Assembly (NCBI GenBank): GCA_043228905.1
Contig: JBHGNT010000004.1
Location: 18,042,001-18,106,000, forward strand
Direction: 5' to 3'
DNA from: Azolla caroliniana
Taxonomy: Eukaryota; Polypodiophyta
Length of the DNA: 64,000 nucleotides
Position numbers and translations under genes: made by a program. This document shows positions 24,717-34,514 of this stretch, piece by piece; positions within the stretch are counted from its first letter, which is position 1; every line of letters starts with the position of its first letter. The notes below the pieces were generated by a model. That model was not told the origin of the DNA. It did not search any database and worked only from the letters and a program-made list of their open reading frames with translations.

Positions 24717-27684
24717 CACTAAAGGTAAAGATAATATTGGTTGCGATATAGGTCTAAATATCACTAAGAGTGGAAGTAATGAGACTACTATCATAGAGAG
24801 AAAGGTTGTAGACTATTTCAATGTTCAAACCAAGCACATCAGCAATGAAGAAAAGAAGGTAGTACTTTATGGAATATTAAATGATCCATCGATAAAGGAG
24901 TTAGTTGATTGTGATGGTCTTAATGCAAACATAACATCTGTACTAGTAAAAATCTCCGTAATAGTTTCTTATCCATGAGCTGGTCAAAAGATGATCTTGT
25001 CTTAAAAAGGTCTAGTCTAATGATGTTACTTAATAGTGATGTTGACGATATTAACATCAGTGTGCTATCTAAGGTAATTGGTGTTAGTAGAAAAAATGTG
25101 TACAATACATTGAACTGGATAGTTTCCTCAGGTGAAAGAACTAGTCTGCTAAAGCTAACAATAAGATGTAAGCCAATGACACCCATAACATCAGAAATCA
25201 AGGATTTAATCACAATATTTTGGACTAATGAGAGTAGGGTTTCACCCAATAAAAAGGATTTATGCAGGAAACGTGTTGGAAGGAGTCAATACGAGGAGCA
25301 TCCCATTCATCTTCTTGATGTACCTCAGGTATTTACATTTATCTCAACATTTGTTTTGACTTTTGAGCTTAGTTAGTTAGTTTATTAGCTACCTCTAAAT
25401 ATGACCATACCCGAATAGCTAATTACCTACTTCAAAATATTACCATAGCTAACTAGCTACCAATAATAGCTAATTAGATACTAGAATAGCTAATTAGCTC
25501 CCTAAGAATATCGAACATAGCTATTTAGCTACTAGAATAGCTAATTAGCTACCATTCATAGCTATATAGCTACCACAATAGCTAATTAGTTGCTTATGAC
25601 TATAGCTAATTAGCTACCAGAATTGCTAATCCCCTACTACAATAGCTGTTGTACTAAACTATGGTAGTAGCTAATTAGCTACCACTTAGCTAATTAGCTA
25701 CTATACTAAACTATGGGAGTAACTAATTAGCTACCATTTAGCTAATTAGCTATTGTATTAAACTATGGTAGTAGCCAATTAGCTACCACTTAGCTAATTA
25801 GCTACTCAACTAATGTATGGTAGTAGCTAATTAGCTACCACTTACCCATAGAGCTAATCAACATGTCCATTTTATTACGCAGGTCGATTTATTTATTAGG
25901 TTCAGGCGAATGCATCAAAATATCAAAGTTCAACTACGAACATTCGAGTCTCTTAAGCCACACTTTGTGAGACACTTGAAGGATCGATACCCATGTTGTT
26001 GCATTTACCATGTACAAATGGGTTTTCTCAAGGATTCTATTAATCTACTACATCACCATAGCGCCTCCCTAACAAATGCAGTTTGCACTTGTGAGTGCCC
26101 AATTTGTCGATCGAGCCCGTGTGAGCACTGTAAATCATCTGAGCATGTAATCTCTTCCGTGAGTTGTCTTTTAGATTCAATATTGTGTCCGAGAGAAACT
26201 GAGGCCATCTTCCATAGTCATAAATGTGTCATGGGTTTATGTCAAGATTGTGGCCCTAGTAGATTTGGGTGGTGTCCAAATGAATTGAGGAGTGAAATAT
26301 TCATCTCTGTCAATTTATTTGAATCAGTTGACACCAATTTCGAAGGAAAGGTGTGTAAAAGAAAGGATCTAGTTAGGAAGTCAGTTAAACCAAGGGATTT
26401 GGCGTCTCTATTTATAGTATCTCTAGGAAATTTCAATAAACACAACTTCATTTATTCATGGCAAGCCCATCAGTTTAATACTTACATATCAGATTTTCCA
26501 AATGATGTAGTAGTCTCAGCAGTAGATTTCGCAGAGAATTATACTTTCAAGCAGCAAAATGAAATTCAATCTATGCATATTTTCGAGTTTCAGGTGATGT
26601 TAAAAAAGTAATTCATTTTTTTATTTTTGATGATAAGAAGCATGATACCTTGTTCCTCCAACATTGTTTTAACTTACATTGGCAATGGTTATTACCTAAA
26701 CGTTTGGAGCTTACTCAACATTGGACCTGGTCTGATGGAGCTACGTCACAATTCAAGGCTAGACGTCCATTTTATTAATTGCGGAGGTATCTTGCTATAA
26801 TAGGTTTGGAGATGAGATGGAATTTTTTTGGGTCTGGCCATGGTAAAGGTGAACATGATGGTGCGGGTGTTGTTATAAAGCGGGCACTTACCCATGAACA
26901 ACAAAAGGCAGATGGTGTGCAGATGAATTGTGCAGCACATGTAGTTGAATTTTTAAGAGCTAATATGTTAACGAGTGCAACTGGTGTTTATTCCTCGCAG
27001 GTCCGAGATATCAAACGTGAATTTTGCGAAGTGAAGATAGATGAATTAAATAGGGAGAAGACCTGGGAGTGCCAAGGAATTCCCGAATTGCGATCTCTCC
27101 ATGCTCTTCGCGGTTATTCTAGGTTGGATGGTCATTGTATTGCGGTTAGAGAATTAACTTGTTTTTGCTTCCATTGTGTGCAAGGAAATTGGAGGTATTG
27201 TTTAAACAAAGCATATATTCAGAATTGGGAGTATCATACATTGAATGATAAGGAAGCAGTTGATGGAGAAACAGAAAAGAATGCTGACTTCACATATCAA
27301 GGACGTGGAGATACTTTGAGTGATGTCTTAAATGTTGGGGATAATTTCGCTGTAAATGCAGAAGAAGGCAATTCAGAGGGTGTTGAATTCTATATATTGA
27401 AGTGCATGGTTAGTGAATAGTGTGCAATGCAAAATATATTAGACGCTTGGGATAATGTTGTATCTACCGGGACATTCTACATCGAAGGTATTTTTTATGC
27501 AAGACTAGATGATTACGATTACGTGTATAAGCTATTAGAAGACAAACTAGTGGCTTACATGTACTCTCATTTGGTCAGGTGCATCAATATCCCAATGTCG
27601 CAATACAATAGCTACTCAGGTTTATACACAGTTAGTGCTAATGTGTATGAATGTATTTACAACAGTATGCCATGGGATTTGTAG
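24717..27684 (+). pseudogene. DDE-type transposase-like gene, decayed
   Basis: The segments are 24717-24950, 24975-25328, an intron 25329-25882 (CAG/GTATTT...ACGCAG) filled with palindromic repeats, 25883-26593 and 26614-27684. The N-terminal part has an HTH-like segment (ISVLSKVIGVSRKNVYNTL) and SRVSPNKKDL. Next comes a Cys/His-rich region (CCCIYH, CECPICRSSPCEHC, CVMGLCQDCG). The core holds VDFAENYTF (Asp at about 26525), HDTLFLQHCFNLHW, WSDGATSQFK (Asp at 26734) and FFGSGHGKGEHDGAG (Asp at 26857). From memory this block order matches a family of uncharacterised transposase-like proteins in animals, oomycetes and seed-free plants; I cannot assign a named superfamily. Disabling changes are a frameshift near 24950, a frameshift near 26600, TAA at 26776 and TAG at 27418. 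The C-terminal part (27427-27684) ends in a YMYSHLV word typical of the family tail. Confidence 0.7.
25385..25860. repeat. Palindromic TAGCTAATTAGCTA array, first block
   Basis: About 475 bp built from TAGCTAATTAGCTA, a perfect 14-bp palindrome often extended to GTAGCTAATTAGCTAC, alternating with spacers such as CACT and TACTAAACTATGGTA. It fills the intron of the transposase-like gene. Copies degrade toward the left edge. Confidence 0.9.
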
Positions 27685-27991
27685 CTACAAGTAGCAATTA
27701 CCAGTTTTATTGTAAAACAAACAAAGCACATGTATTGCAAGTAAACAGTTTAATGGACCTGTTTGGGAGTTTTTTTTGGATATACAGTCTACATTTTGTG
27801 CTTCTTTCCCAACAAAATCGTGTGTCATTTTTATATACAGTCTTACCATGTACAAGTTAAAATAGTTTGCATAATTTTAAGAAAAAGCACTATCATGAAA
27901 TCAGCAATCCTGAACATACTCTTAAAATTACACAGTTGATAAGTTACTCAAAACAAGCAATTTAATTCTTCATTGATTAAGTGGTAGCAAA
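27685..27991. other. Convergent intergenic gap
   Basis: Only about 300 AT-rich bases separate the end of the + strand transposase-like frame from the end of the - strand phosphatase-like frame. No terminator or polyadenylation signal can be assigned with confidence. Confidence 0.5.
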
Positions 27992-28560
27992 TTACATATT
28001 TATAACATCCCTATAAATAGCTAAGCTGTTACTGGTTAGTGGAACTTCTCTACATATATGATATGCATACCGAGCTCGGTATGGAGTCCACAACCATGTA
28101 GCTAGTTGGCAGCTCAATGTTTTCACCAAATAGTGTTCAGGCATTTCATCGGGTAGAATGAGACAGCATCTGCGAATGTTGAAGTAATGTCGGAAATGTT
28201 TTGTATCTAGAATCAACGTATTGTCGGCATTATAATCTGGCCAAGTGTCCCAAAAATCAGAAAGTGTTTTGAATCTTGCAACATCCTTCTACTCACAATT
28301 CTCTCGTGTCCACTGACCCTTGAAAAGTTGTCGCCACTTCGTGAAGAATCTTTCTACACACTTCCACACATCTGTACGTTGTTTTTCGCTCCAAATAAAC
28401 AAATCAAAGTATTGCACAACCCACTCCAGAAATTGATTTGCGTCCCTCCTTGGTGTCGTATATCGCACACTCATCAGGACTTTATCAAGATCCACGATCA
28501 AGGCTCTTCTTTCGACTTCTAATGGTTTAGGTTTCCATTCCTATAACCGAGCCTCTGTTA
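27992..28560 (-). pseudogene. FCP1/NIF-type HAD phosphatase domain, broken
   Basis: On the minus strand the frame reads VERRALIVDLDKVLMSVRY, with the DLDxV variant of the catalytic DxDx(T/V) motif. It continues FLEWVVQYFDLFIWSEKQ and TDVWKCVERFF and, after one in-frame TAG at about 28290, DFWDTWP, NADNTLILDTKHF (the second acidic motif of the family) and CLILPDEMP. This is the layout of the NLI-interacting-factor/FCP1 homology domain, which dephosphorylates proteins such as the RNA polymerase II tail. A second in-frame stop lies upstream at about 28541, before EWKPKPLEVERR. The domain is about 175 residues. Its position inside a transposon suggests an accessory or captured gene. As read, it cannot make a full protein. 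Confidence 0.65.
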
Positions 28561-29129
28561 CACCAATTACTGGTAGCACACGATCAATTTCAATCAACTC
28601 AGGTTCTGTCGGCACAATTTGTGTCCTTTTCCAGCTTCAAACCCCCGGTCGATTGTGTTGGGCTTGGCTTCACAATCTAGTGCTCTTGTGTTGTCGACTT
28701 AGTCATTGGCTCGGTGCATGTAGATACTGATCTGGTCGATATCAGCCCATTGGTATCACATGCTGCATCTACCTACAAAATCAGATCATCTGTGCAACAT
28801 GCTTGATCAACTTGCATGACTAGATCATTTGTGTCAAATACTACATCTACTTTCAAGATGTGGCCCTCTAAACACGCAGCAACATCAACAGTTTCCACAC
28901 TCACAAAGTAACTAACAGTCTCACAAAACAACATAATGAACATGAAATATTTTCCATCATAGAACAACATGAACATAATTATCTTGGAGAAATATCATAG
29001 AGTTCCATTACATAATGTCCAACAACCAATCCGAGGTTTTTCTTGTCCAAATAGATCATAGTAAAACTTCATATAACCCTAGGAAAATCGCTAACAATCA
29101 TATCCCACTAATAAGTATTTCACTCCAAT
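28561..29129 (-). other. Degraded upstream part of the phosphatase-like gene
   Basis: Minus-strand reading gives two related segments (VDVVFDTNDLVMQVDQACCTD, then VDAACDTNGLIS) separated by a stop, so the stretch contains a short internal duplication. Further stops follow. It probably belonged to the N-terminal part of the phosphatase-like protein, but no domain is recognisable. Confidence 0.4.
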
Positions 29130-32066
29130 TCAAGAGCCCCATGACCGAGTAACTGGTCTTGTCCCCAATCGTGGCCCCTTCTTCAGCCTTTTTCTAGCCA
29201 GTTGCCCATTTAGCCTTGCTTCTTTGACCCATTGTGCAAGTGTGTCCTCCAACAACCTTTCCATCACCTCAACAGCGGCTTGCAGGTCAGTCGCGTCTTG
29301 CACTAGCTTTTCCAGTACAATGGGATCTATTTGGACATTATCAGTAGTTGGGTTCAGTGGGGTGGAATCAAGGTTTCGGGATTCGAAGAAATGTTGCATC
29401 AAGTGTTCAAAAACACTATTGTTGTGAACCTAAGATTTACATGTTGTTTCCAATATTTCATGGCTTTTCACATCATTGCCTAATTCATTACCATCTTCCA
29501 AAAAGAATAGGGTGGAGCGGATCTGAAGGAGATGTGATTGCAGGACTCTTACTTTCAGCCACGTTGGCATCTATCTGCTCATCGGTTGCAACGTCATCAA
29601 CACCAGACACCTCATGCGCCCTCCTTAATCCACAAGATTCTACAACAACATGGTCGCTAATTAGCTACACCTTAGCTAACTAGCTATTCTTTTAGACTAT
29701 CACAATAGCTAATAAGCTACCACTGAGCTAATTAACTACTTTGCTTAGGTATGGTACTAGCTAATTAGCCACTATAACTAAAGTATCGTAGTAGCTAATT
29801 AGCTACTGTACTAACTATGGTAGTAGCTAATTAGCTACCACTTAGCTAATTAGCTACTCAGCTAAACTATGGTAGTCGCTAATTAGCTACTGTACTAAAG
29901 TATGGTACTAGCTAATTAGACATATAACAAAAGTATGGTAGTAGATAATTAACTCCCACTTAGGTAATTAACTACTGTACTAAACTATGGTAGTACCTAA
30001 TTAGCTAAGTGGTATCTAATTAGCTACTACCATACGTTACCTGAGTAGCTAATTAGCTAAGTGGTAGCTAATTAGCTATTACCATACGTTAGCTAAGTAG
30101 CTAATTAGGTAAGTGGTAGCTAATTAGCTACTCTGCTAAAGTATAGTAGTAGCTAATTAGCTACCATTTAGCTAATTAGCTACTGTATTAAACTATGGTA
30201 GTAGCTAATTAGCTACTCAACTAACGTATGGTAGTAGCTAATTAGCTACCACTTAGCTAATTAGTTATTGTACTAAACTATGGTAGTAGCTAATTAGCTT
30301 GCACTTAGCTAATTAGCTACTCAGCTGAAGTATGGTAGTAGCTAATTAGCTACTGTACTAAACTATGATAGTAGCTAATTAGCTACTCAACTAAAGTATG
30401 GTAGTAGGTAATTAGCTACGGTACTAAACTTTGGTAGTAGCTAATTAGCTACTGAGCTAAAGTATTGTAGTAGCTAATTAGCTACCACTTAGCTAATTAG
30501 TTACTCAACTAAAATGTGGTAGTAGATAATTAGCTATTGTACTAAACTATGGTAGTAGCTAATTGGCTACCACTTAGCTAATTAGCTACTCAGCTAAAGT
30601 ATGGTAGTAGCTAATTAACTACATGTTAGGTAATTAGCTACTACACTACAACCATAATAGCTAAATAGTTTCCACACTTTATACAGCTAAATTAGCAAAG
30701 ATGGAACAAATTAGCTACACAATGGTCACAAGCAACAATTTTACCTGTGTGTTTTCTCCACTCATCTGGGAGAGTTGTATTGCAATCCCCCAAACAGAAT
30801 GTAGCAATGCGATAGGCATATTGAAAACAAACAATATGGTATGTGTGCGAGCATGGTTGTAGGTGAACCAACAGAGTAGCAGGTTTGTCCTCTACACGTA
30901 ATCCACAAGCGATGCAATGTGCTTGAAGAGTCAATATATCGTTTCCTGGTTCTCCTTCATTTGGTAAGGGAGCAAGAATGTTCAGGTCCAATTCTTGTCT
31001 GCTCCTTACCATCCCCTCTGCAAAATGTAGTTGCTTCTTATGGCAACTAACTACATGTTCTTGATGGGAGTATTGTTCCTTCAACACAGCTGAGAAATTT
31101 ACCGATTAATTATTCCTTAATGAGGAAGGTACAACAACAAGAAACAAGAATCATTAACTTATAGCTTTTCCAAATTGTAATCAACGACAATATTTACACC
31201 TAGAAGGTCCAGGTTCATTGAAAGAACCTAGATCTCTGTCTACAATTGAATTTTCCGTTGGGGATCTAGCGACCCCTCAATTTCAAGTTCATGTTGAGCA
31301 ACTTGTTCCAGATAATGCCTCAGTAGCACATTTTCATGTACAAGTTATTCATAACATATTACATACTAGCAAAACAATAGGTACCTGAATCTTATTTCTG
31401 ATTGTTGTCACTACCAAAGTGACTTTGCTCTCTATCGTAGAAGCCAATGTTGCTTTCTCTAAATCAGCCTTAAAAAACTCCAATGTCTCACAGGCTTCAT
31501 GGACATTTTTTAGCATATAGCTAATAAATGTCTCACCTGTATCATCGACATTGGCTTTCATTATGTGTCGGTGTGGCATATACTTGTGGGTCTGTTGGGA
31601 GTCAGTAGTTGCATCATCAACTGCCATGCTCCAAAATCTTGCCATTTTTTGTTGCAAGCTCCCCATCTTCTGACATCTTTCTATCGATGCCTCACCATCA
31701 ATTGCCCAAGCTACCCTGTACATTTCAGGGTCACGAGATTCCTTCGTTGTTTTGCAATGCTCATATGCAAAAGCTCTAGCAAATGAAACGGACAACTCGT
31801 TGTTGCTCGGGATCTCTTGATGTACTTTTTGGTGTAGTCTCATGCAGTTGTAGTACAGGTCCGGTCGTACATGCTTGAGCTTGAGCTTGCCTTTCACTCT
31901 ATGCACTTTATATACTAACATCCAGTCTACATCACTAATCAGTCTATCTGTTAGAACAACAGGGTCAATACCCTCGAGCGGTAGACCATATATGTTGTGA
32001 AAGTCCTCCTTTGTCTCGCAAAATTTTGTGAAGTTTAGCACTCTAGGATAGGGAGGAACAAGCCAC
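29130..32066 (-). CDS. Multi-exon gene with RING-like Cys/His finger
   Basis: Coding segments on the minus strand are 32066-31385 (acceptor TTCAG, donor CAG/GTACCT), about 31089-30745 (acceptor TCTCAG, donor CAG/GTAAAA) and 29429-29130 (acceptor CTTAG, stop TGA). The first encodes about 227 residues of unknown, mostly helical type. The second has CIACG, then CSHTYHIVC and CLGDC, a C-x2-C...C-x-H-x2-H-x2-C...C-x3-C pattern like a RING-H2 or related zinc finger. The last is helical and ends in a basic tail (LARKRLKKGPRLGTRPVTRS). The simple exon joins do not all keep phase, so an exon is missing or the gene is damaged. The 5' end is unknown. The palindromic array lies in the intron between 30744 and 29430. 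The function is unknown; a ubiquitin-ligase or DNA-binding accessory role is conceivable. Confidence 0.5.
29650..30665. repeat. Palindromic TAGCTAATTAGCTA array, main block
   Basis: About 1 kb of GTAGCTAATTAGCTAC palindromes separated by short recurring spacers (CACTTAGC, TCAGCTAAAGTATG, TGTACTAAACTATG). Repeat spacing varies between about 20 and 50 bp, so the block is a mixture of tandem and inverted units. It lies in an intron of the minus-strand finger gene. Confidence 0.92.
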
Positions 32067-33539
32067 CTGAAATAGAAAATCAGTAATTAGAATTGGTGCA
32101 AAAACAAAAATTTTAATGTGAATTTGGTGCAAATTTACAACACTTTGAGACAGTAATCTAAAATTTGTAATCTGTCCTTTTCAACATGTATGAGAAATCA
32201 ACCACTTAAAAAATTAGAAACCCTAATCATAATTTACATGAGAATTGGTGCAAAATTACAACACATTGCGACAGTAATTAGAAATTTGTAACCAGAAACT
32301 TGTAATCAGAAACCCTAAACCTTAATCATCACTAAAGGCAGAAATCAACTGACTATGATATTCTGTCAATCAGAAACACACATGTTGCTACACCCCGATC
32401 TTCGAGACATCCTTGTTTGGGACTCCAACAACATCGCCCTATTCGATTTTTGGGAAAGATGAACAGGCACCAAAGTTACAAACAGTTATCAGAAAGGAAA
32501 AAAAAAGTTTTTTCAATATGTAACTAATACATACCTAGACGAGGATCGACTTGCTCATGCGTTGTAGCTTTGAAGGTGCAATGTCAATCTCAGAGTTTTT
32601 GTGGTGTTTCGGCGGCTTCGTCTACGTTCATGCTCTCAAAGTACACCATCTGTTTGGAGTTCGAACTCGAACTCAAGATTATCAAGAATTTGATGACATT
32701 CAAGTGGACCTTAGATGATGACACTATTCCCCATGTTCCACTACGTCAAAAACCAAAGTTCAAATATTTGAGTATTCTCATAAATTAAATGACATGTATT
32801 TAACTAATAAAACATAAAATTTGGTAAACCATCCTTATGATTTTCCCACAAAAAACTAGCTAATTAGTTGTGGCCATTTTAGTAGCTAATTAGCTATAAT
32901 AGTTTTTCCACTCGCATGGTTTTACCCTTAGCAGTTAACTAGCTATAATAGTGTTTCTATTCCCATGCTTTTACCCTAGACTGATTTTGTAATGTACCTC
33001 CCCCTCCTTGGGTTATAAAGGGAGGGTTTTTGAGTCTGTTACCCAATTTTGTTGTTCGTCGTTTGTCTATCTCTCAAGGTTTGGGGTTCTGTTTTGATAT
33101 TTAGGTTTAAAGCTTTTCTCTTAGTTTGGCTCGGGGCTTGTATGCTCTAAGAGTTCCGATTTTCTACTGCCTCTTTTGATTGGGGCCTCTACTCGTGGCA
33201 GCGAGCTCGAGAGCTCCCCGATTGGAGGCTTGCTTACAGTTACTCGGTTCCTTTTGGTCCGGCTCGAAGCCGGATATGTATTCAGTTGCTCATGTATATA
33301 TTTTGCTGTGCATAACAATCTCTGTGTGTGTCGGAGGTGTCCTCTCCTTTCTGGTTTCTGTGAACGAGGTGGGTGCGAGTGTGTGCACACGCGTATGTCT
33401 CTCTCTCTCTCTCTCTATTGCATCTGGCATGGTTGACAAGGACGACCTAGTTGGTGTCCTAGCCGGAGTGATCGCTCCCGGAGAAGATCGGTCCTTTCGT
33501 ATTTGTCTCTCCCTGGTTAAAGGCCCCGATGGTCCCGCC
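32067..33539. other. Right end of the palindrome element and an LTR-like promoter stretch
   Basis: No domain was recognised. The stretch 33010-33420 has a TTATAAAGG TATA-like box, then pyrimidine-rich sequence including a CT microsatellite at about 33397-33417, and resembles a retroelement LTR without definable ends. The palindrome-bearing element probably ends near 33.0 kb. Confidence 0.4.
32855..32960. repeat. Palindromic array, small outlying block
   Basis: One degenerate and one good copy of TAGCTAATTAGCTA, plus the related words CTAGCTATAATAGT, lie near 32860-32950. They mark the likely right part of the same element. Confidence 0.6.
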
Positions 33540-33723
33540 CCAGATCCGACAAATACCTGCAGATTTCCGTGACACCACAAGTGAATGGCTTAGCCGAGTC
33601 AACCAATAAAACATTGCAAAACATCCTAAAGAAAATCGTGAATGAAAATTGAATGGATTGGGATCATAAACTACAAAGTGCTCTCTGGGCATATCGCACA
33701 ATGTATAAATCAAGCATACAATC
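33540..33723 (+). pseudogene. Gypsy-A integrase, first piece (interrupted)
   Basis: The + strand reads PQVNGLAESTNKTLQNILKK, a stop in place of an Arg/Thr-type codon, then MDWDHKLQSALWAYRTMYKS. It is very close to the integrase of the large minus-strand gypsy element (about 61.6-61.5 kb), including the catalytic Glu of NGLAES. The frame is broken at 33723 by a copia insertion and resumes at 37395. Confidence 0.85.
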
Positions 33724-34483
33724 TGTTGGAAGACAGGTCCCTCCGGATGGGAAGGGAGAAGAACAGTGCCGATGAACGAACTCGGCCGAGGCCGAAACCG
33801 TATGAGGAGGACCCAGCTACGGAGAGCCGGATGATACAGACCTGGTGAAGACCGGATGAGGAGTACCCGGCTACGGAGAGCCGGATGATACAGACCCGGT
33901 GAAGACCGGATGAGGAGTACCCGGCTACGGAGAGCCGAATGATACAGACCCAGTGAAGACCGGATGAGGAGTACCCGGCTACGGAGAGACGGATGGTGCA
34001 GACCCGGTATGAACCGGATGAAGAGACATATTCGTAAATATGTTTTCTGAGAGTTCATTGAGGCTATATTTGTAAATAGCCGAAAAGTCATATTAGTATA
34101 AATATGACTTAGGGCAAACTTTTAGTAACTGTTGGTGTTATTGTTATTCACTTGTTGGTGCAAGAGAAGAGAGAGTGCGTAACTGTACAGAGAGAGAGAG
34201 AGAGAGAAAGAGGTCGTTGCCTCTGTTGTAACCGCCGCCTGTGGCGAAGATCTGTGAGCACGAGGTCATTGCCTCAGTGAACTCACTATTGTACATTCTT
34301 ACATAGTGACAGTTTGCAGCCTGTGGGCTGCCGTGGTTTTTCCCCTAGTTTGGGGTTTTCCACGTAAACCTCCTGTGTATCTTCCTCTTCTTTGTGTCGT
34401 GCATTTATTTCCCGTTTTCTGTGTATCATTCTAAGCTCGGTTGTGGCTGAGCGTTGCGCATAAGGAGCGCTTGGTTCCCGTCA
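33724..34483 (+). mobile_element. 5' LTR of copia A copy 1
   Basis: This 760-bp LTR starts TGTTGGAAGACAGG and ends TTCCCGTCA. A TATA box (GTATAAATA) lies at about 34093, and a GA microsatellite (about 34189-34210) lies in the predicted transcribed part. A primer-binding site follows. The left flank CAATC (33719-33723) is repeated at 37390-37394 after the surviving 3' tip of the element, giving a 5-bp target-site duplication. Confidence 0.85.
33794..34015 (+). repeat. 54-bp tandem repeats in the copia LTR
   Basis: About four units of a 54-bp sequence (GAAGACCGGATGAGGAGTAC, then CCGGCTACGGAGAGCCGG and GATACAGACCCGGT) lie upstream of the TATA box. The first unit is diverged and the last is partial. 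They may act as a reiterated promoter/enhancer region. Confidence 0.85.
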
Positions 34484-34485
34484 AG

Positions 34486-34497
34486 TGGTATCAGAGC
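34486..34497 (+). other. Primer-binding site (initiator tRNA-Met type)
   Basis: TGGTATCAGAGC two bases after the LTR end is the standard plant copia primer-binding site, complementary to the 3' end of initiator methionine tRNA. Confidence 0.9.
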
Positions 34498-34514
34498 AAG
34501 GTTCGACACAGAAA

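Noticed and set aside
25385-30665. Possible CRISPR-like repeat/spacer pattern
   Set aside because: The spacers are themselves repeated and short, the repeat is a full palindrome, and the sequence is plant nuclear DNA with intron context.
33459-34091. 210-codon minus-strand frame over the copia LTR
   Set aside because: It runs antisense through the 54-bp tandem units, again a multiple of three, and has no independent support.
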